A stretch of 64,000 nucleotides of DNA, from NCBI GenBank assembly GCA_036419695.1, contig CP143946.1:3342001-3406000 (forward strand), written 5' to 3'. Below are positions 42,722 to 51,255 of this stretch, piece by piece; position 1 is the first letter of the stretch, and every line of letters begins with the position of its first letter. The notes beneath the pieces are model-generated. The model was not told the origin of the DNA, searched no databases, and saw only the letters and a program-made list of their open reading frames with translations. Both the position numbers and the translations under genes were made by a program. Origin of the DNA: [Clostridium] symbiosum. Its GTDB lineage: Bacteria; Bacillota; Clostridia; Lachnospirales; Lachnospiraceae.

Positions 42722-43901
42722 ATTCCTTCCTTCTCACTACTGCAGACAACCCGAATACCGCCGCTTCCATCAGAATCAGTTTTAAAACCGGTATAATTCC
42801 GTCGCCGTTCACCATCCACCTGACGCCGTCAAACAGGAAGGAAACGGGCATCCATTTGCCCAGCCTGCCGACTGCCTCCGGTAAAAATACGGCCGGGATA
42901 ATTCCGCCCGAAATGAAGATCATCACCGCCGTGGAAAAGAACAGGAGCAGAATCGCCGCCGTCGTGTTCCCACACAGTTCATAGATAAACAGAATCCAGC
43001 CTGCCGCCGCAAGGCATACAAAAAACCAGCCGCAGAACGCCGTTACTGCACTGCCGAGATAGCCCTTTTTCAACATGAAAAAAAGCGGAATCAACGATGC
43101 AAGGAGAAGAAGCATGGTCAGGGACGCCGTCCGCACGGCCGTCCTTTTCACTCTTCCAATCCCGCAGAGAGCCAGTTTCTGCTCCACCGAAATCTTATAG
43201 GGCCTTACAATGGGCGCCGCCGGGATTCCCAGCAGCAGAAGGATCAGGACCGAGGCCGATATGCCGTAAAATACCACGGTTGACACATCACCGGACGCAC
43301 TGACTTTCTCGGTCCTGAAATATGCCTCCCTCACCAGGGCATAGCGCATGAAAATTGTATTTAAATCTTTCTCCGCCTGTCCGATAGAGCTCTCCATCTG
43401 ATGGTTAATCAGAAGGTCGTCCGTCGCATAGATAGCGGCCTGCGCCGTGCTTAAGATGGAGGTTCCTGCCTCGGTCAGCTCCCTGAATACCGCTCCCTCC
43501 AGACCTGCATTCTCCGGAAACGTGATGGTAACCGGAATATTGCTTCCGTCCATAATTCCCTCTAAAAGCCCCTGCGGAAGTTCCATCAGGGCAAAGATTT
43601 CCCCGCGGTTTAAAAGTTTACTTCCTTCCTCACCGTCCACATAGACAAATTCGCAGAGACTCCCCACACTGTCCAGTGACGCCACCATATTTATGGCCAT
43701 CGATGCCAGCCTGTCGTTCTCGGGCACCACAACTCCCACATGAATCTTCCCGACTGCCTGTTCTCCATACAGCATCTTACTTGCAGAAAAAGCAATTGTG
43801 CCAGCCAGTAAAACCAGCACAATTGCTCCTGCAAGAAAATATGGGATACTTTTTAACGTCCTCTTCAATTCCAGTTTAAAATATGTCAAAAATGTACGCA
43901 T
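42708..43901 (-). CDS. ABC transporter permease (ABC-2 type), first permease
   Basis: 397 residues with an N-terminal helix (about 21-43), a large extracytoplasmic domain (45-220) and five or six C-terminal helices. The segment FFSTAVMIFISGGIIPAVFLPEAVGRLGKWMPV matches the ABC-2 permease pattern in which the last helices carry a GGxxxP loop. Lies 74 bp after the zinc-ribbon protein gene and overlaps the next permease gene by 14 bp. Confidence 0.78.
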   Translation of the reverse strand: MRTFLTYFKLELKRTLKSIPYFLAGAIVLVLLAGTIAFSASKMLYGEQAVGKIHVGVVVPENDRLASMAINMVASLDSVGSLCEFVYVDGEEGSKLLNRGEIFALMELPQGLLEGIMDGSNIPVTITFPENAGLEGAVFRELTEAGTSILSTAQAAIYATDDLLINHQMESSIGQAEKDLNTIFMRYALVREAYFRTEKVSASGDVSTVVFYGISASVLILLLLGIPAAPIVRPYKISVEQKLALCGIGRVKRTAVRTASLTMLLLLASLIPLFFMLKKGYLGSAVTAFCGWFFVCLAAAGWILFIYELCGNTTAAILLLFFSTAVMIFISGGIIPAVFLPEAVGRLGKWMPVSFLFDGVRWMVNGDGIIPVLKLILMEAAVFGLSAVVRRKEYDYE

Positions 43902-43975
43902 ATAATTCCTTTTATCTTATTGACGGCGGTGAAAGCCGTAAGACCGGACCCTCACCGCCTGTGGCTCTGCCCTGC

Positions 43976-45847
43976 CTACTGATAGAATTTCATCATCAGG
44001 CTGAACGCATTGCCCATAATTTCAGTGGATACATTGTTGTAATCATCCTCGGTAGCCGCAAGAATGTCAAACTTGTCGCCTGCCGGAACTTCTACCGTCT
44101 GCTCCAGAGGACCGGCGGCATATTTGCCTGACAGTTCAATATACTCGTTTGTTCCTGTAATCATCGGTGATTCCAGCTTGATAGAAGACATCTCCAGATC
44201 AAAGGACTCTCCCTTTACCAGGTCGGTAAACATACCGCTTGAGCTGATTGTAATCTGGCTGTCCTCTCCGCTCAGTAAATCGAGAGAGAGATTGTAATCC
44301 TTCGTCTCAGCATTGTAATCGCCTGTGTAAACAAAGCCGTAGGACTCTGTCCCATTGCCCATGGTTCCCTTCAGAGTACCTGCCCATACCTTATCTTTCT
44401 CGTATGTACCTGTCTTGTCTGCGGAAATTGTGACAACTTCGCCGTCATCCGACTCAATATTGAGTACTGCGTTTACATTGGACATCATGCTGTAACCGCC
44501 GCCGAATGATACGTCGCCGTAAAGCTTAACATTCTCATCCTCAATCACTGCGGTTGTCTCGTAGCTGAATCCGGCCATCTTGCCGTCTTTTCTTACATAT
44601 ACATCCATTGTGAGATCACCCATGGACTCTTTTAACTGTGCAATCACGGCGTCAAGCTGTGTCTCGGCCTCGGTCCAGAGCTGCTGCTGCATCTCCTCGC
44701 CTGTCTGTGCATAAGGATTGGACATCATAACCATGGTTCCCTGAAGCTCGTTCATCAGATTCATATACTCGATAAAATCATTCTTCAGTGTCTCATCGTT
44801 CAGGAAGAATTCTTTTGTCGTTGTAACAAACTGAACCAGGGCGTCTTTTGTGATCGTGGTGTGATATCCGTCACAGTTTACTTCCTTGCCGTCGATAGTG
44901 AACGATTTCTTATCTGCTTTTTCCACCGTCATCGCGGCCTTCAGATCTTCGATTGCCTTGCTGCCTTCTTTATAACGTTTCCAGAGTTCCTGAATATTGA
45001 ATAATTCCGTATCACCGGATGCCAGTTCCGTACATTTGGCAAGGTAATTGTTAAGACCTGTCAAATCCATACCGGCTTCACTTAAGATAGGTCCCACGTA
45101 TGGGGAATTTGCAACCTGTCCTTCCAGATCATCGGCATAATTGAGTGAAAATGCCTTGGAGGACAGTTCCGGAATTGCCATGATCATTTCTTTCTGATCC
45201 AGGTAAATTTCCAGGTTTGCCAGGTTCATATCGGCATAACCTAAGCCCATGGAAACAAACATCTTGTTGTTCTCAACGTCATTGAGGGTTGTAAATCCGA
45301 TTTTTCCTGATACAAGCTGATTCAGGGTTTCATCGGAAGAACCTTCCACGGTCATTTCCATATTAACTTCGCTGGATTCCTTATTCAGCTTCTCTCCCAT
45401 TGCGGTTAAACCGAAAATTTCCTCAGCCGGATTGGTCTGGCCCTCAGCCACAATGCTCTTGAACGCTTCAATTACAACGTCTTTGGGATTCTTCTGTGAT
45501 GTCATCGCAAACACGCCGGCTGCAATGGCAATTACAGCGAGAATTGCAACGGGAAGGATCCATTTTTTCTTACTCTTCGGCTCTCCGCCTTCCGGTGCAG
45601 GCGCTGCTCCGGCCTGTGCCGTCTCTTCTGCCGTAGTTTCTTCCGTCTTTCCTTCTTCATTCTGTTTATCTGCTTCTGCTGCAGGCTCTGCTGTAGCCTG
45701 GCCGTCAGCCTCTTCGCCGGAAGCATCTTCCTGAACACCATTCTCTGCCTGTGGCTCTGCTGCCGGTGTATCGTTCAATGATTTTCCACAAAATACGCAA
45801 AATTGGCTGTCATCATTGATTTCCTGGTTGCAATGCGGGCATTTCAT
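43976..45847 (-). CDS. Zinc-ribbon membrane-anchored protein in the ABC operon
   Basis: 623 residues from the ATG at 45847: the GGAGGAG before it is a proper ribosome site and overlaps an ATG five codons earlier. A zinc ribbon (Cys3, Cys6, Cys17, Cys20 in CPHCNQ ... FCVFCG) is followed by an acidic Ala/Glu-rich linker (21-93), one membrane helix (about 96-114) and a ~500-residue external domain without recognised family. The external part shows several beta-rich stretches. Its position between ATPase and permease genes suggests an accessory or sensor of the exporter. Confidence 0.75.
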   Translation of the reverse strand: MKCPHCNQEINDDSQFCVFCGKSLNDTPAAEPQAENGVQEDASGEEADGQATAEPAAEADKQNEEGKTEETTAEETAQAGAAPAPEGGEPKSKKKWILPVAILAVIAIAAGVFAMTSQKNPKDVVIEAFKSIVAEGQTNPAEEIFGLTAMGEKLNKESSEVNMEMTVEGSSDETLNQLVSGKIGFTTLNDVENNKMFVSMGLGYADMNLANLEIYLDQKEMIMAIPELSSKAFSLNYADDLEGQVANSPYVGPILSEAGMDLTGLNNYLAKCTELASGDTELFNIQELWKRYKEGSKAIEDLKAAMTVEKADKKSFTIDGKEVNCDGYHTTITKDALVQFVTTTKEFFLNDETLKNDFIEYMNLMNELQGTMVMMSNPYAQTGEEMQQQLWTEAETQLDAVIAQLKESMGDLTMDVYVRKDGKMAGFSYETTAVIEDENVKLYGDVSFGGGYSMMSNVNAVLNIESDDGEVVTISADKTGTYEKDKVWAGTLKGTMGNGTESYGFVYTGDYNAETKDYNLSLDLLSGEDSQITISSSGMFTDLVKGESFDLEMSSIKLESPMITGTNEYIELSGKYAAGPLEQTVEVPAGDKFDILAATEDDYNNVSTEIMGNAFSLMMKFYQ

Positions 45848-45989
45848 ATTTTTCTCCTCCATTTTTCTTATTTTTTCAAATAATTAACACATTAAGTATA
45901 GCACAACTTTAACAAAGAACCACTAGAAGTACAAATTTTGTAAGATTTTGTCTATAATCTTAAGATTTTATTTTAGAGGGTATTTGGCT

Positions 45990-46661
45990 CTAGAACAGCT
46001 CAACCAGCTCCCCTGCCGATATTTTTTCCGATACCGGCATCAAAATCCCGCACTTCATCACATAAAGCTGCGTGCACACGGACAGTTCCCCTATCTCATG
46101 GGAAGTCAGTATCACGGTGCCGCCTCGTTTCAGATAATTCCGGATATAGGTAAGTATCTCTTCTTTTGCTCCCAGGTCAAGGGCCGCTCCCGGCTCGTCC
46201 ATAATCAGAAGGGACGCCTGATTGGAAAGCGCGGAGGCGATACTGAGCCTTTTTTTCTGGCCGCCCGAAAGCTTTCCGGCCGGTGTGTCCAGAAATTCCG
46301 AGAGACGCAAAAATTTACCGACGCCCTCCGCCAGATCGCGTTCCATCTCCTTTTTATCCCCTTTAAACCACAGCCTGTAATTATCCCGGGCCGTCAGCTC
46401 CGGTATCAGCGGGTTATCCTGCGGCACGTATGCGGCATTTCTTTCAAATACTTTTCTGTTTCCCACCGCTTCCACGCCGTCGAAAAGGATGCTCCCCTTA
46501 TCCGGCTGGTTCACTCCCGCCAGTATGGACAGGAGCGTCGTCTTGCCGCAGCCGTTTCCGCCCGCGATACCGATGCACTGTCCCGGCTCTGCTTTCAGTG
46601 AGATTCCGTTCAGTATCTGTTTCTTTTTATAATGTTTAAATATTTCCCGTACTTCCAGCAT
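45990..46661 (-). CDS. ABC transporter ATP-binding protein
   Basis: 223 residues from the ATG at 46661 (7 bases after AGGAG; an ATG two codons earlier is too close to that site). Walker A GGNGCGKTT (34-42), Q-loop YVPQDNPLI, signature LSGGQKKRLSIASALS, Walker B LLIMDEPG and the switch His in ILTSHEIGEL are intact. Single-domain ATPase of the ABC-2 exporter type (CcmA/DrrA-like). First gene of a four-gene minus-strand operon ending at 41648. Confidence 0.9.
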   Translation of the reverse strand: MLEVREIFKHYKKKQILNGISLKAEPGQCIGIAGGNGCGKTTLLSILAGVNQPDKGSILFDGVEAVGNRKVFERNAAYVPQDNPLIPELTARDNYRLWFKGDKKEMERDLAEGVGKFLRLSEFLDTPAGKLSGGQKKRLSIASALSNQASLLIMDEPGAALDLGAKEEILTYIRNYLKRGGTVILTSHEIGELSVCTQLYVMKCGILMPVSEKISAGELVELF

Positions 46662-46744
46662 AGTCATTCTCCTGTCTCAAGTGATGTGTATGTCGTTTTG
46701 TAACTGTAAAGGCACTGCATCGTTATGTCGTTTCGTGATAGTAC

Positions 46745-46872
46745 AAAGAGTTCCTCTTGCGGAACTCTTGCGCTGCCGCGCGGTTGCTTCTGCAACCATT
46801 TACCTCTGCGCGGCATGTGCGTCCCCGCGGAGCGTTTTTGATTCATAGGACGTAATTTCCTATGAATTAAAG
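46745..46872 (-). repeat. Post-terminator structured element, copy T-C
   Basis: Directly after the pnp terminator on the minus strand: palindrome 46872-46835 (TTAATTCATAGGA / TCCTATGAATCAA), then CGCTCCGCGGGGACGCACAT, outer stem GCCGCGC / GCGCGGC, a spacer AGAGGTAAAT, inner hairpin GGTTGC-AGAA-GCAACC, and a final AAGAGTTCC / GGAACTCTT hairpin. The adjoining 46668-46744 must hold the ABC operon promoter, which I cannot place confidently. Confidence 0.65.
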
Positions 46873-46917
46873 AAAGCTGCTGCAAAAACCCGGTGGTTCC
46901 GTTCTGCAGCAGCTTTT
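46873..46917 (-). terminator. Terminator of pnp
   Basis: AAAGCTGCTGCA / TGCAGCAGCTTT arms; in the minus direction followed by CTTTAATT. 14 bp after the pnp stop codon. Confidence 0.75.
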
Positions 46918-46930
46918 CTATTCCTGGAAA

Positions 46931-49054
46931 TTATTCCGCTTTATCTTCTTTTTTGTCAGCCTTTGGAGCCAGATCGCCCGGTTTCATGCTGAGGTTGATT
47001 CTTCCCATCTTGTCAACTTCGATTACCTTAACGGTAACTTCGTCGCCGATGTTTACAACATCTTCCACTTTTCCGACTCTCTTATCGGACAGCTTGGAGA
47101 TGTGAACCATACCGTCTTTGTTCGGCGCCAGCTCTACGAAAGCGCCGAAGTTCATAATGCGGACAACGGTTCCCTGCATAACCTGGCCAGGTTCGATTTC
47201 TGTGACAATGCTCTTAATAATATGAAGGGCTTTATCAATCATCTCTTTGTCTGTGCCGCAAACGGAAACGGTTCCTTCGTCGTTGATATCAATCTTTACG
47301 CCGGTCTGCTCGATAATCTTGTTGATTACCTTGCCCTGCTTGCCGACTACATCGCCAATCTTCTGGGGATCGATGGAAATCTGCTCGATCTTCGGAGCGT
47401 ACTTGCTTAATTCTTTTCTCGGCTCAGCGATGACAGGTTTCATTACTTCATCAAGGATATAAAGTCTTGCTTCTCTTGTTTTTGCAATGGCCTCCTCGAT
47501 AATCGGGCGTGTCAGTCCGTGGATCTTGATATCCATCTGGATTGCAGTGATACCCTTATGAGTACCGCCTACCTTAAAGTCCATATCGCCGAAGAAGTCT
47601 TCCAGACCCTGGATATCGGTTAAAACAACGTAATCGTCGTCTGTATCGCCTGTCACAAGGCCGCAGGAAATACCGGCTACCGGCGCCTTGATCGGAACGC
47701 CTGCCGCCATCAGGGACAGTGTCGAAGCACAGATACTTGCCTGGGATGTGGAACCGTTGGATTCCATCGTCTCGGATACGGTACGGATTGCGTATGGGAA
47801 TTCCTCTTCGCTTGGAAGTACCGGAAGAAGAGCTCTCTCTGCCAGCGCGCCATGGCCGATTTCACGGCGTCCCGGTCCTCTGGACGGTTTAGTCTCGCCT
47901 ACGGAGTAGGACGGGAAGTTGTAATGGTGCATGTATCTCTTTAATTTCTCGTTCTCATCAAGTCCGTCTAACTTCTGCTGCTCGGAAAGAGGAGCCAGCG
48001 TACAGATATTTAAAATCTGAGTCTGTCCACGTGTAAACATACCGGAACCGTGTACTCTCGGGAGCATGTCAATCTCTGCTGCAAGGCGGCGGATCTGTGT
48101 AAGCTCACGGCCGTCGGGACGCTTGTGATCTTTTAAAATCATCTTGCGGACCGTCTTCTTCTGGTACTGGTAAACAGCCTCACCCAGAACTTCAAGCCAC
48201 TCTTCGTTGTCGGCAAATGCCTCTTCCAGACGTTCTGTGATAGCTCTGATGTTAGCCTCACGTTTCTGCTTCTCGTCTGTAAATACGGCCTCTTCCATCT
48301 CTGCCGGAGGAACGATCTCTTTGATTGCCTCAAAAAGCTCTGCCGGTACTGCGCAGCTCTCATAAGTGTGTTTTTCTTTGCCGCACTCTGCTACGATTGT
48401 ATCGATAAATTTGATAATTTCCTGGTTTACTTCATGTGCCTTGAAGATTGCCTTGATCATGATGTCTTCCGGAACCTCATTGGCTCCTGCCTCGATCATG
48501 ATGACTTTCTCTCTGGTGGAAGCCACCGTAAGAGCCATATCGGAAACCTTCTTCTGTAAATTGGTCGGGTTTACGATCAGTTCGCCGTCGATCATTCCAA
48601 TCTGGGTTGTCGCACATGGGCCGTCGAATGGGATGTCGGAAATGCAGGTTGCAATTGCGGAACCCAGCATTGCCGTGTACTCCGGGCTGCAGTCCGGATC
48701 TACGGAAAGAACCAGGTTGTTCAGCGTTACGTCGTTTCTGTAATCCTTCGGGAACAGAGGACGCATCGGACGGTCGATCACACGTGATGTCAGCACGGAA
48801 TTCTCGGATGCCTTACCCTCACGCTTATTGAATCCTCCCGGGATCTTGCCTACGGAATATAATTTCTCCTCGAACTCTACGCTCAGAGGGAAGAAATCGA
48901 TGCCCTCCCTTGGCTTGTCGGAGGATGTTGCTGTTGATAATACGGTCGTCTCACCGTAATGCATAAATGCTGCCCCATTTGCCTGTGCAGCTACTCTGCC
49001 GACGTCGACTGTCAGTGTACGTCCGGCTAATTCCATTGAAAAACTCTTATACAT
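46931..49054 (-). CDS. pnp: Polyribonucleotide nucleotidyltransferase (PNPase)
   Basis: 707 residues. Phosphorolytic 3'-5' exoribonuclease acting in mRNA decay. Two RNase PH domains (about 1-215 and 300-535) flank an alpha-helical linker; the second has MESNGSTSQASICASTLSLM and GDTDDDYVVLTDIQG. A KH domain (about 553-615, KIGDVVGKQGKVINKI) and an S1 domain (about 620-690, GTVVRIMNFGAFVEL) end the protein. Encoded downstream of rpsO, the classic linkage. Confidence 0.98.
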   Translation of the reverse strand: MYKSFSMELAGRTLTVDVGRVAAQANGAAFMHYGETTVLSTATSSDKPREGIDFFPLSVEFEEKLYSVGKIPGGFNKREGKASENSVLTSRVIDRPMRPLFPKDYRNDVTLNNLVLSVDPDCSPEYTAMLGSAIATCISDIPFDGPCATTQIGMIDGELIVNPTNLQKKVSDMALTVASTREKVIMIEAGANEVPEDIMIKAIFKAHEVNQEIIKFIDTIVAECGKEKHTYESCAVPAELFEAIKEIVPPAEMEEAVFTDEKQKREANIRAITERLEEAFADNEEWLEVLGEAVYQYQKKTVRKMILKDHKRPDGRELTQIRRLAAEIDMLPRVHGSGMFTRGQTQILNICTLAPLSEQQKLDGLDENEKLKRYMHHYNFPSYSVGETKPSRGPGRREIGHGALAERALLPVLPSEEEFPYAIRTVSETMESNGSTSQASICASTLSLMAAGVPIKAPVAGISCGLVTGDTDDDYVVLTDIQGLEDFFGDMDFKVGGTHKGITAIQMDIKIHGLTRPIIEEAIAKTREARLYILDEVMKPVIAEPRKELSKYAPKIEQISIDPQKIGDVVGKQGKVINKIIEQTGVKIDINDEGTVSVCGTDKEMIDKALHIIKSIVTEIEPGQVMQGTVVRIMNFGAFVELAPNKDGMVHISKLSDKRVGKVEDVVNIGDEVTVKVIEVDKMGRINLSMKPGDLAPKADKKEDKAE

Positions 49055-49145
49055 TTTGTATCTCCTTTTTTAAATAATAAATCTTTTTTGCATTGCGGTT
49101 GTTTTGCAGAAGATACCGAAACTACTGATCTACACGCAATTTTTG

Positions 49146-49170
49146 TTACTGTTCACTCTGTGAACAGTAA
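49146..49170. repeat. Hairpin between rpsO and pnp (pnp leader)
   Basis: Perfect 11-bp arms TTACTGTTCAC / GTGAACAGTAA with a 3-base loop, about 90 bases before the pnp ATG. Related to the hairpin at 40465-40491. In other bacteria an RNase-processed hairpin here controls pnp; here that is inference. Confidence 0.5.
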
Positions 49171-49230
49171 TAATTTTTTCCTTTGTGTGCACATCAGCGG
49201 TCTCGGATAAGTTCTTCCACATAAACAACT

Positions 49231-49250
49231 AGGGTGGATTGCTCCACCCT
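49231..49250 (-). terminator. rpsO-proximal hairpin (partial terminator)
   Basis: AGGGTGGA-TTGC-TCCACCCT (plus-strand wording) just after rpsO, with only a weak T tail (GTTGTTTATG) in the gene direction, so read-through into pnp is likely. Confidence 0.55.
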
Positions 49251-49261
49251 AAATTCTGTCA

Positions 49262-49528
49262 TTACTTTCTGATGCCTAATTTTTCAATTAAAGCACGGTA
49301 TCCTTCCAGATCTGTCTTCTTTAAGTAATCAAGAAGACCACGTCTCTGTCCAACCATCTTTAAAAGGCCACGTCTGGAATGATGATCCTTCTGATTAACC
49401 TTTAAATGCTCTGTCAGCTCAGTGATCCTTGCTGTTAAAATAGCGATCTGAACTTCTGGTGAACCTGTGTCTCCAGCTTTTCTTCCGTATTCTGCGATAA
49501 TGGCAGCTTTCTTTTCCTTTGAAATCAT
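49262..49528 (-). CDS. rpsO: 30S ribosomal protein S15
   Basis: 88 residues from the ATG at 49528 (AAGGAGG upstream; the frame runs 11 codons further but without family match). TGSPEVQIAILTARITELTE and HHSRRGLLKMVGQRRGLLDY are the S15 signature. Binds the 16S rRNA central domain. Own promoter at 49626-49654; S15 often represses its own translation through the leader, but I see no clear pseudoknot. Confidence 0.98.
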   Translation of the reverse strand: MISKEKKAAIIAEYGRKAGDTGSPEVQIAILTARITELTEHLKVNQKDHHSRRGLLKMVGQRRGLLDYLKKTDLEGYRALIEKLGIRK

Positions 49529-49625
49529 TGTGATTTCCTCCTTATAATAGAATATTCTCACCAGGTGCCAGGCTTATGTCAGGAGTCCTCAAAAAACCGG
49601 GCAGCGGCGTATTTCATACCGATTC

Positions 49626-49654
49626 AGTATAGCACAATCTTTTTTTAATGTAAA
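49626..49654 (-). promoter_or_regulatory. Promoter of rpsO-pnp
   Basis: TTTACA and TATACT with 17-bp spacing on the minus strand, directly after the stop codon of the upstream lipoprotein gene. Confidence 0.7.
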
Positions 49655-51184
49655 CTATTTTTTTATTTCAAATGTGTCTGAAATTGCGAAGCGGAGTCCT
49701 TCCTCGGGAGCCACCTGGATTTCCAGTTTATAGGTGCCTTCCCCTCTCATCTCGAATGCGCCTTTCCACGGCACGGTCAGCTCTTTTTCCTGCCCTTCCA
49801 GACGGTCGCTGAAGCCGCAGAATCCGGCAATGCTCTCCAGCATAACCCAGGAATCGCCTTCTTTTTTATAGAAAATCGGCGAAAGGATGTAATCAATCGT
49901 CTTTCCCGTGTCGTTTTCCAGTGTAAAGGTGAGGGCCTGATCCTCTTCGGTGTGGACGCTGTCGTTCATCCTGATCCGTATTTGATCCCCGTACCGGTTC
50001 CAGCCGTCAATCGTGCTGAACACTTTCCAGACTGCATCGAGACTGCTCTCATGAAGCATCCCAAACCAGGACGTGCCGACGACGCAGCTTTCCCCCTGCT
50101 GCCCGATGTGCATGGTCTGCACCGTACCATCCTGTCCGGTCAAAGTCAGCGTCCCGGCATAATTTCCCGCCGGGCTTGAAAGAAAATCATTCTGCGGTGT
50201 GACATTCTTGAGGATCTCATGCAGCCGCTCGATGTCCTCCCTGTTGCCCAGCGTCTCTTCCCTGCGCTCCCCGTGGATATCAATCGAGAGAGCCGCTTTT
50301 ACAAAAGAGGTAAGATCCGGAGCGCCGTTTTCGTATCCGCACCGTTCTTTCGCAAGTTCCACCATCTCCTGCGTAGCCTGGGGAATGGAGTCCGTCCAGA
50401 GCTTCTGCACATCCTCCCTGCTCTCACAAAGAAGCAGCGTTCCGGCCGTTCCCTCTTCCACACCGGCCGGTGTGCCGGCCTTCAGCGCGGCATATTCGTC
50501 CTGTGTCACTGCGATATATTCAATGACGGGAATCGTTTCCTTTAACATATAAACTCTGAGAAACGGCGTTCCCTGCGGCATAACGAGCGTGTTGCCCCGT
50601 TTTGCCACATCCAGCATGTAACGGATGCCCTTTTCTCCCGTATGCAGCACATCGTAAAGTTCCGACAAATCGCTGCCGTCCCGGCCGGACTTCTCCATCA
50701 GGATAAACTGGCCGTCATAGAACTGGCTCGTAACGTATTCGGAGGGGGGACCGTCACTCCGGCAGCTCATTCCTTCCAGAGGATTTTCCTCCATCAAGCT
50801 GACTCCGGCTATATACTCCCATCCCGACGCCGACTTTCTACCGGAAAAAATGTAGCTGTCCCAGAACTTTGACGCTGCATTTTTCACCTCGTCCTCCGGT
50901 ACGTCGGAAAAGCTTTCTCCCGGGAACTGGCTTTCTATCGCTTGCGTCATATCCTCCAGAAGCTTTCGTTTCTCCGCCATCACTTTCTCCGGCACATTCG
51001 CTGCCTCTCCCGGCTGCAGCAGGTTTTCCGCCGATGCCGGACTGCTCTCCTCCGACGCCGGACCGCTTTCCGTCAGCGCGGTGGTCTCTTCTTTCGGGCT
51101 GTCCGGCGATGCACATCCTGAAAACGCCGACAGCGCCGCGGCAGTTAATACCGCCGCAATTACCCTGCTTTTCTTATTTTTCAT
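49655..51184 (-). CDS. Predicted lipoprotein with C-terminal Ig-like domain
   Basis: 509 residues. Signal peptide with lipobox AFSGC (lipidated Cys24), then a Ser/Thr/Glu-rich linker to about residue 60. The last ~100 residues (DQALTFTLENDTGKTIDYIL to FAISDTFEIKK) look like a bacterial Ig-like domain of the type that ends many firmicute lipoproteins. The middle holds two unrecognised segments, one with TGQDGTVQTMHIGQQG. Function unknown. Follows the L,D-transpeptidase gene by 71 bp and could be transcribed with it, suggesting an envelope role. Confidence 0.7.
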   Translation of the reverse strand: MKNKKSRVIAAVLTAAALSAFSGCASPDSPKEETTALTESGPASEESSPASAENLLQPGEAANVPEKVMAEKRKLLEDMTQAIESQFPGESFSDVPEDEVKNAASKFWDSYIFSGRKSASGWEYIAGVSLMEENPLEGMSCRSDGPPSEYVTSQFYDGQFILMEKSGRDGSDLSELYDVLHTGEKGIRYMLDVAKRGNTLVMPQGTPFLRVYMLKETIPVIEYIAVTQDEYAALKAGTPAGVEEGTAGTLLLCESREDVQKLWTDSIPQATQEMVELAKERCGYENGAPDLTSFVKAALSIDIHGERREETLGNREDIERLHEILKNVTPQNDFLSSPAGNYAGTLTLTGQDGTVQTMHIGQQGESCVVGTSWFGMLHESSLDAVWKVFSTIDGWNRYGDQIRIRMNDSVHTEEDQALTFTLENDTGKTIDYILSPIFYKKEGDSWVMLESIAGFCGFSDRLEGQEKELTVPWKGAFEMRGEGTYKLEIQVAPEEGLRFAISDTFEIKK

Positions 51185-51255
51185 GAATCTTTGACCTTCT
51201 TTATCATTTGTCTGTAAATGTTATGTTCATCGCTGCATCTATCGTATTTACTGCT

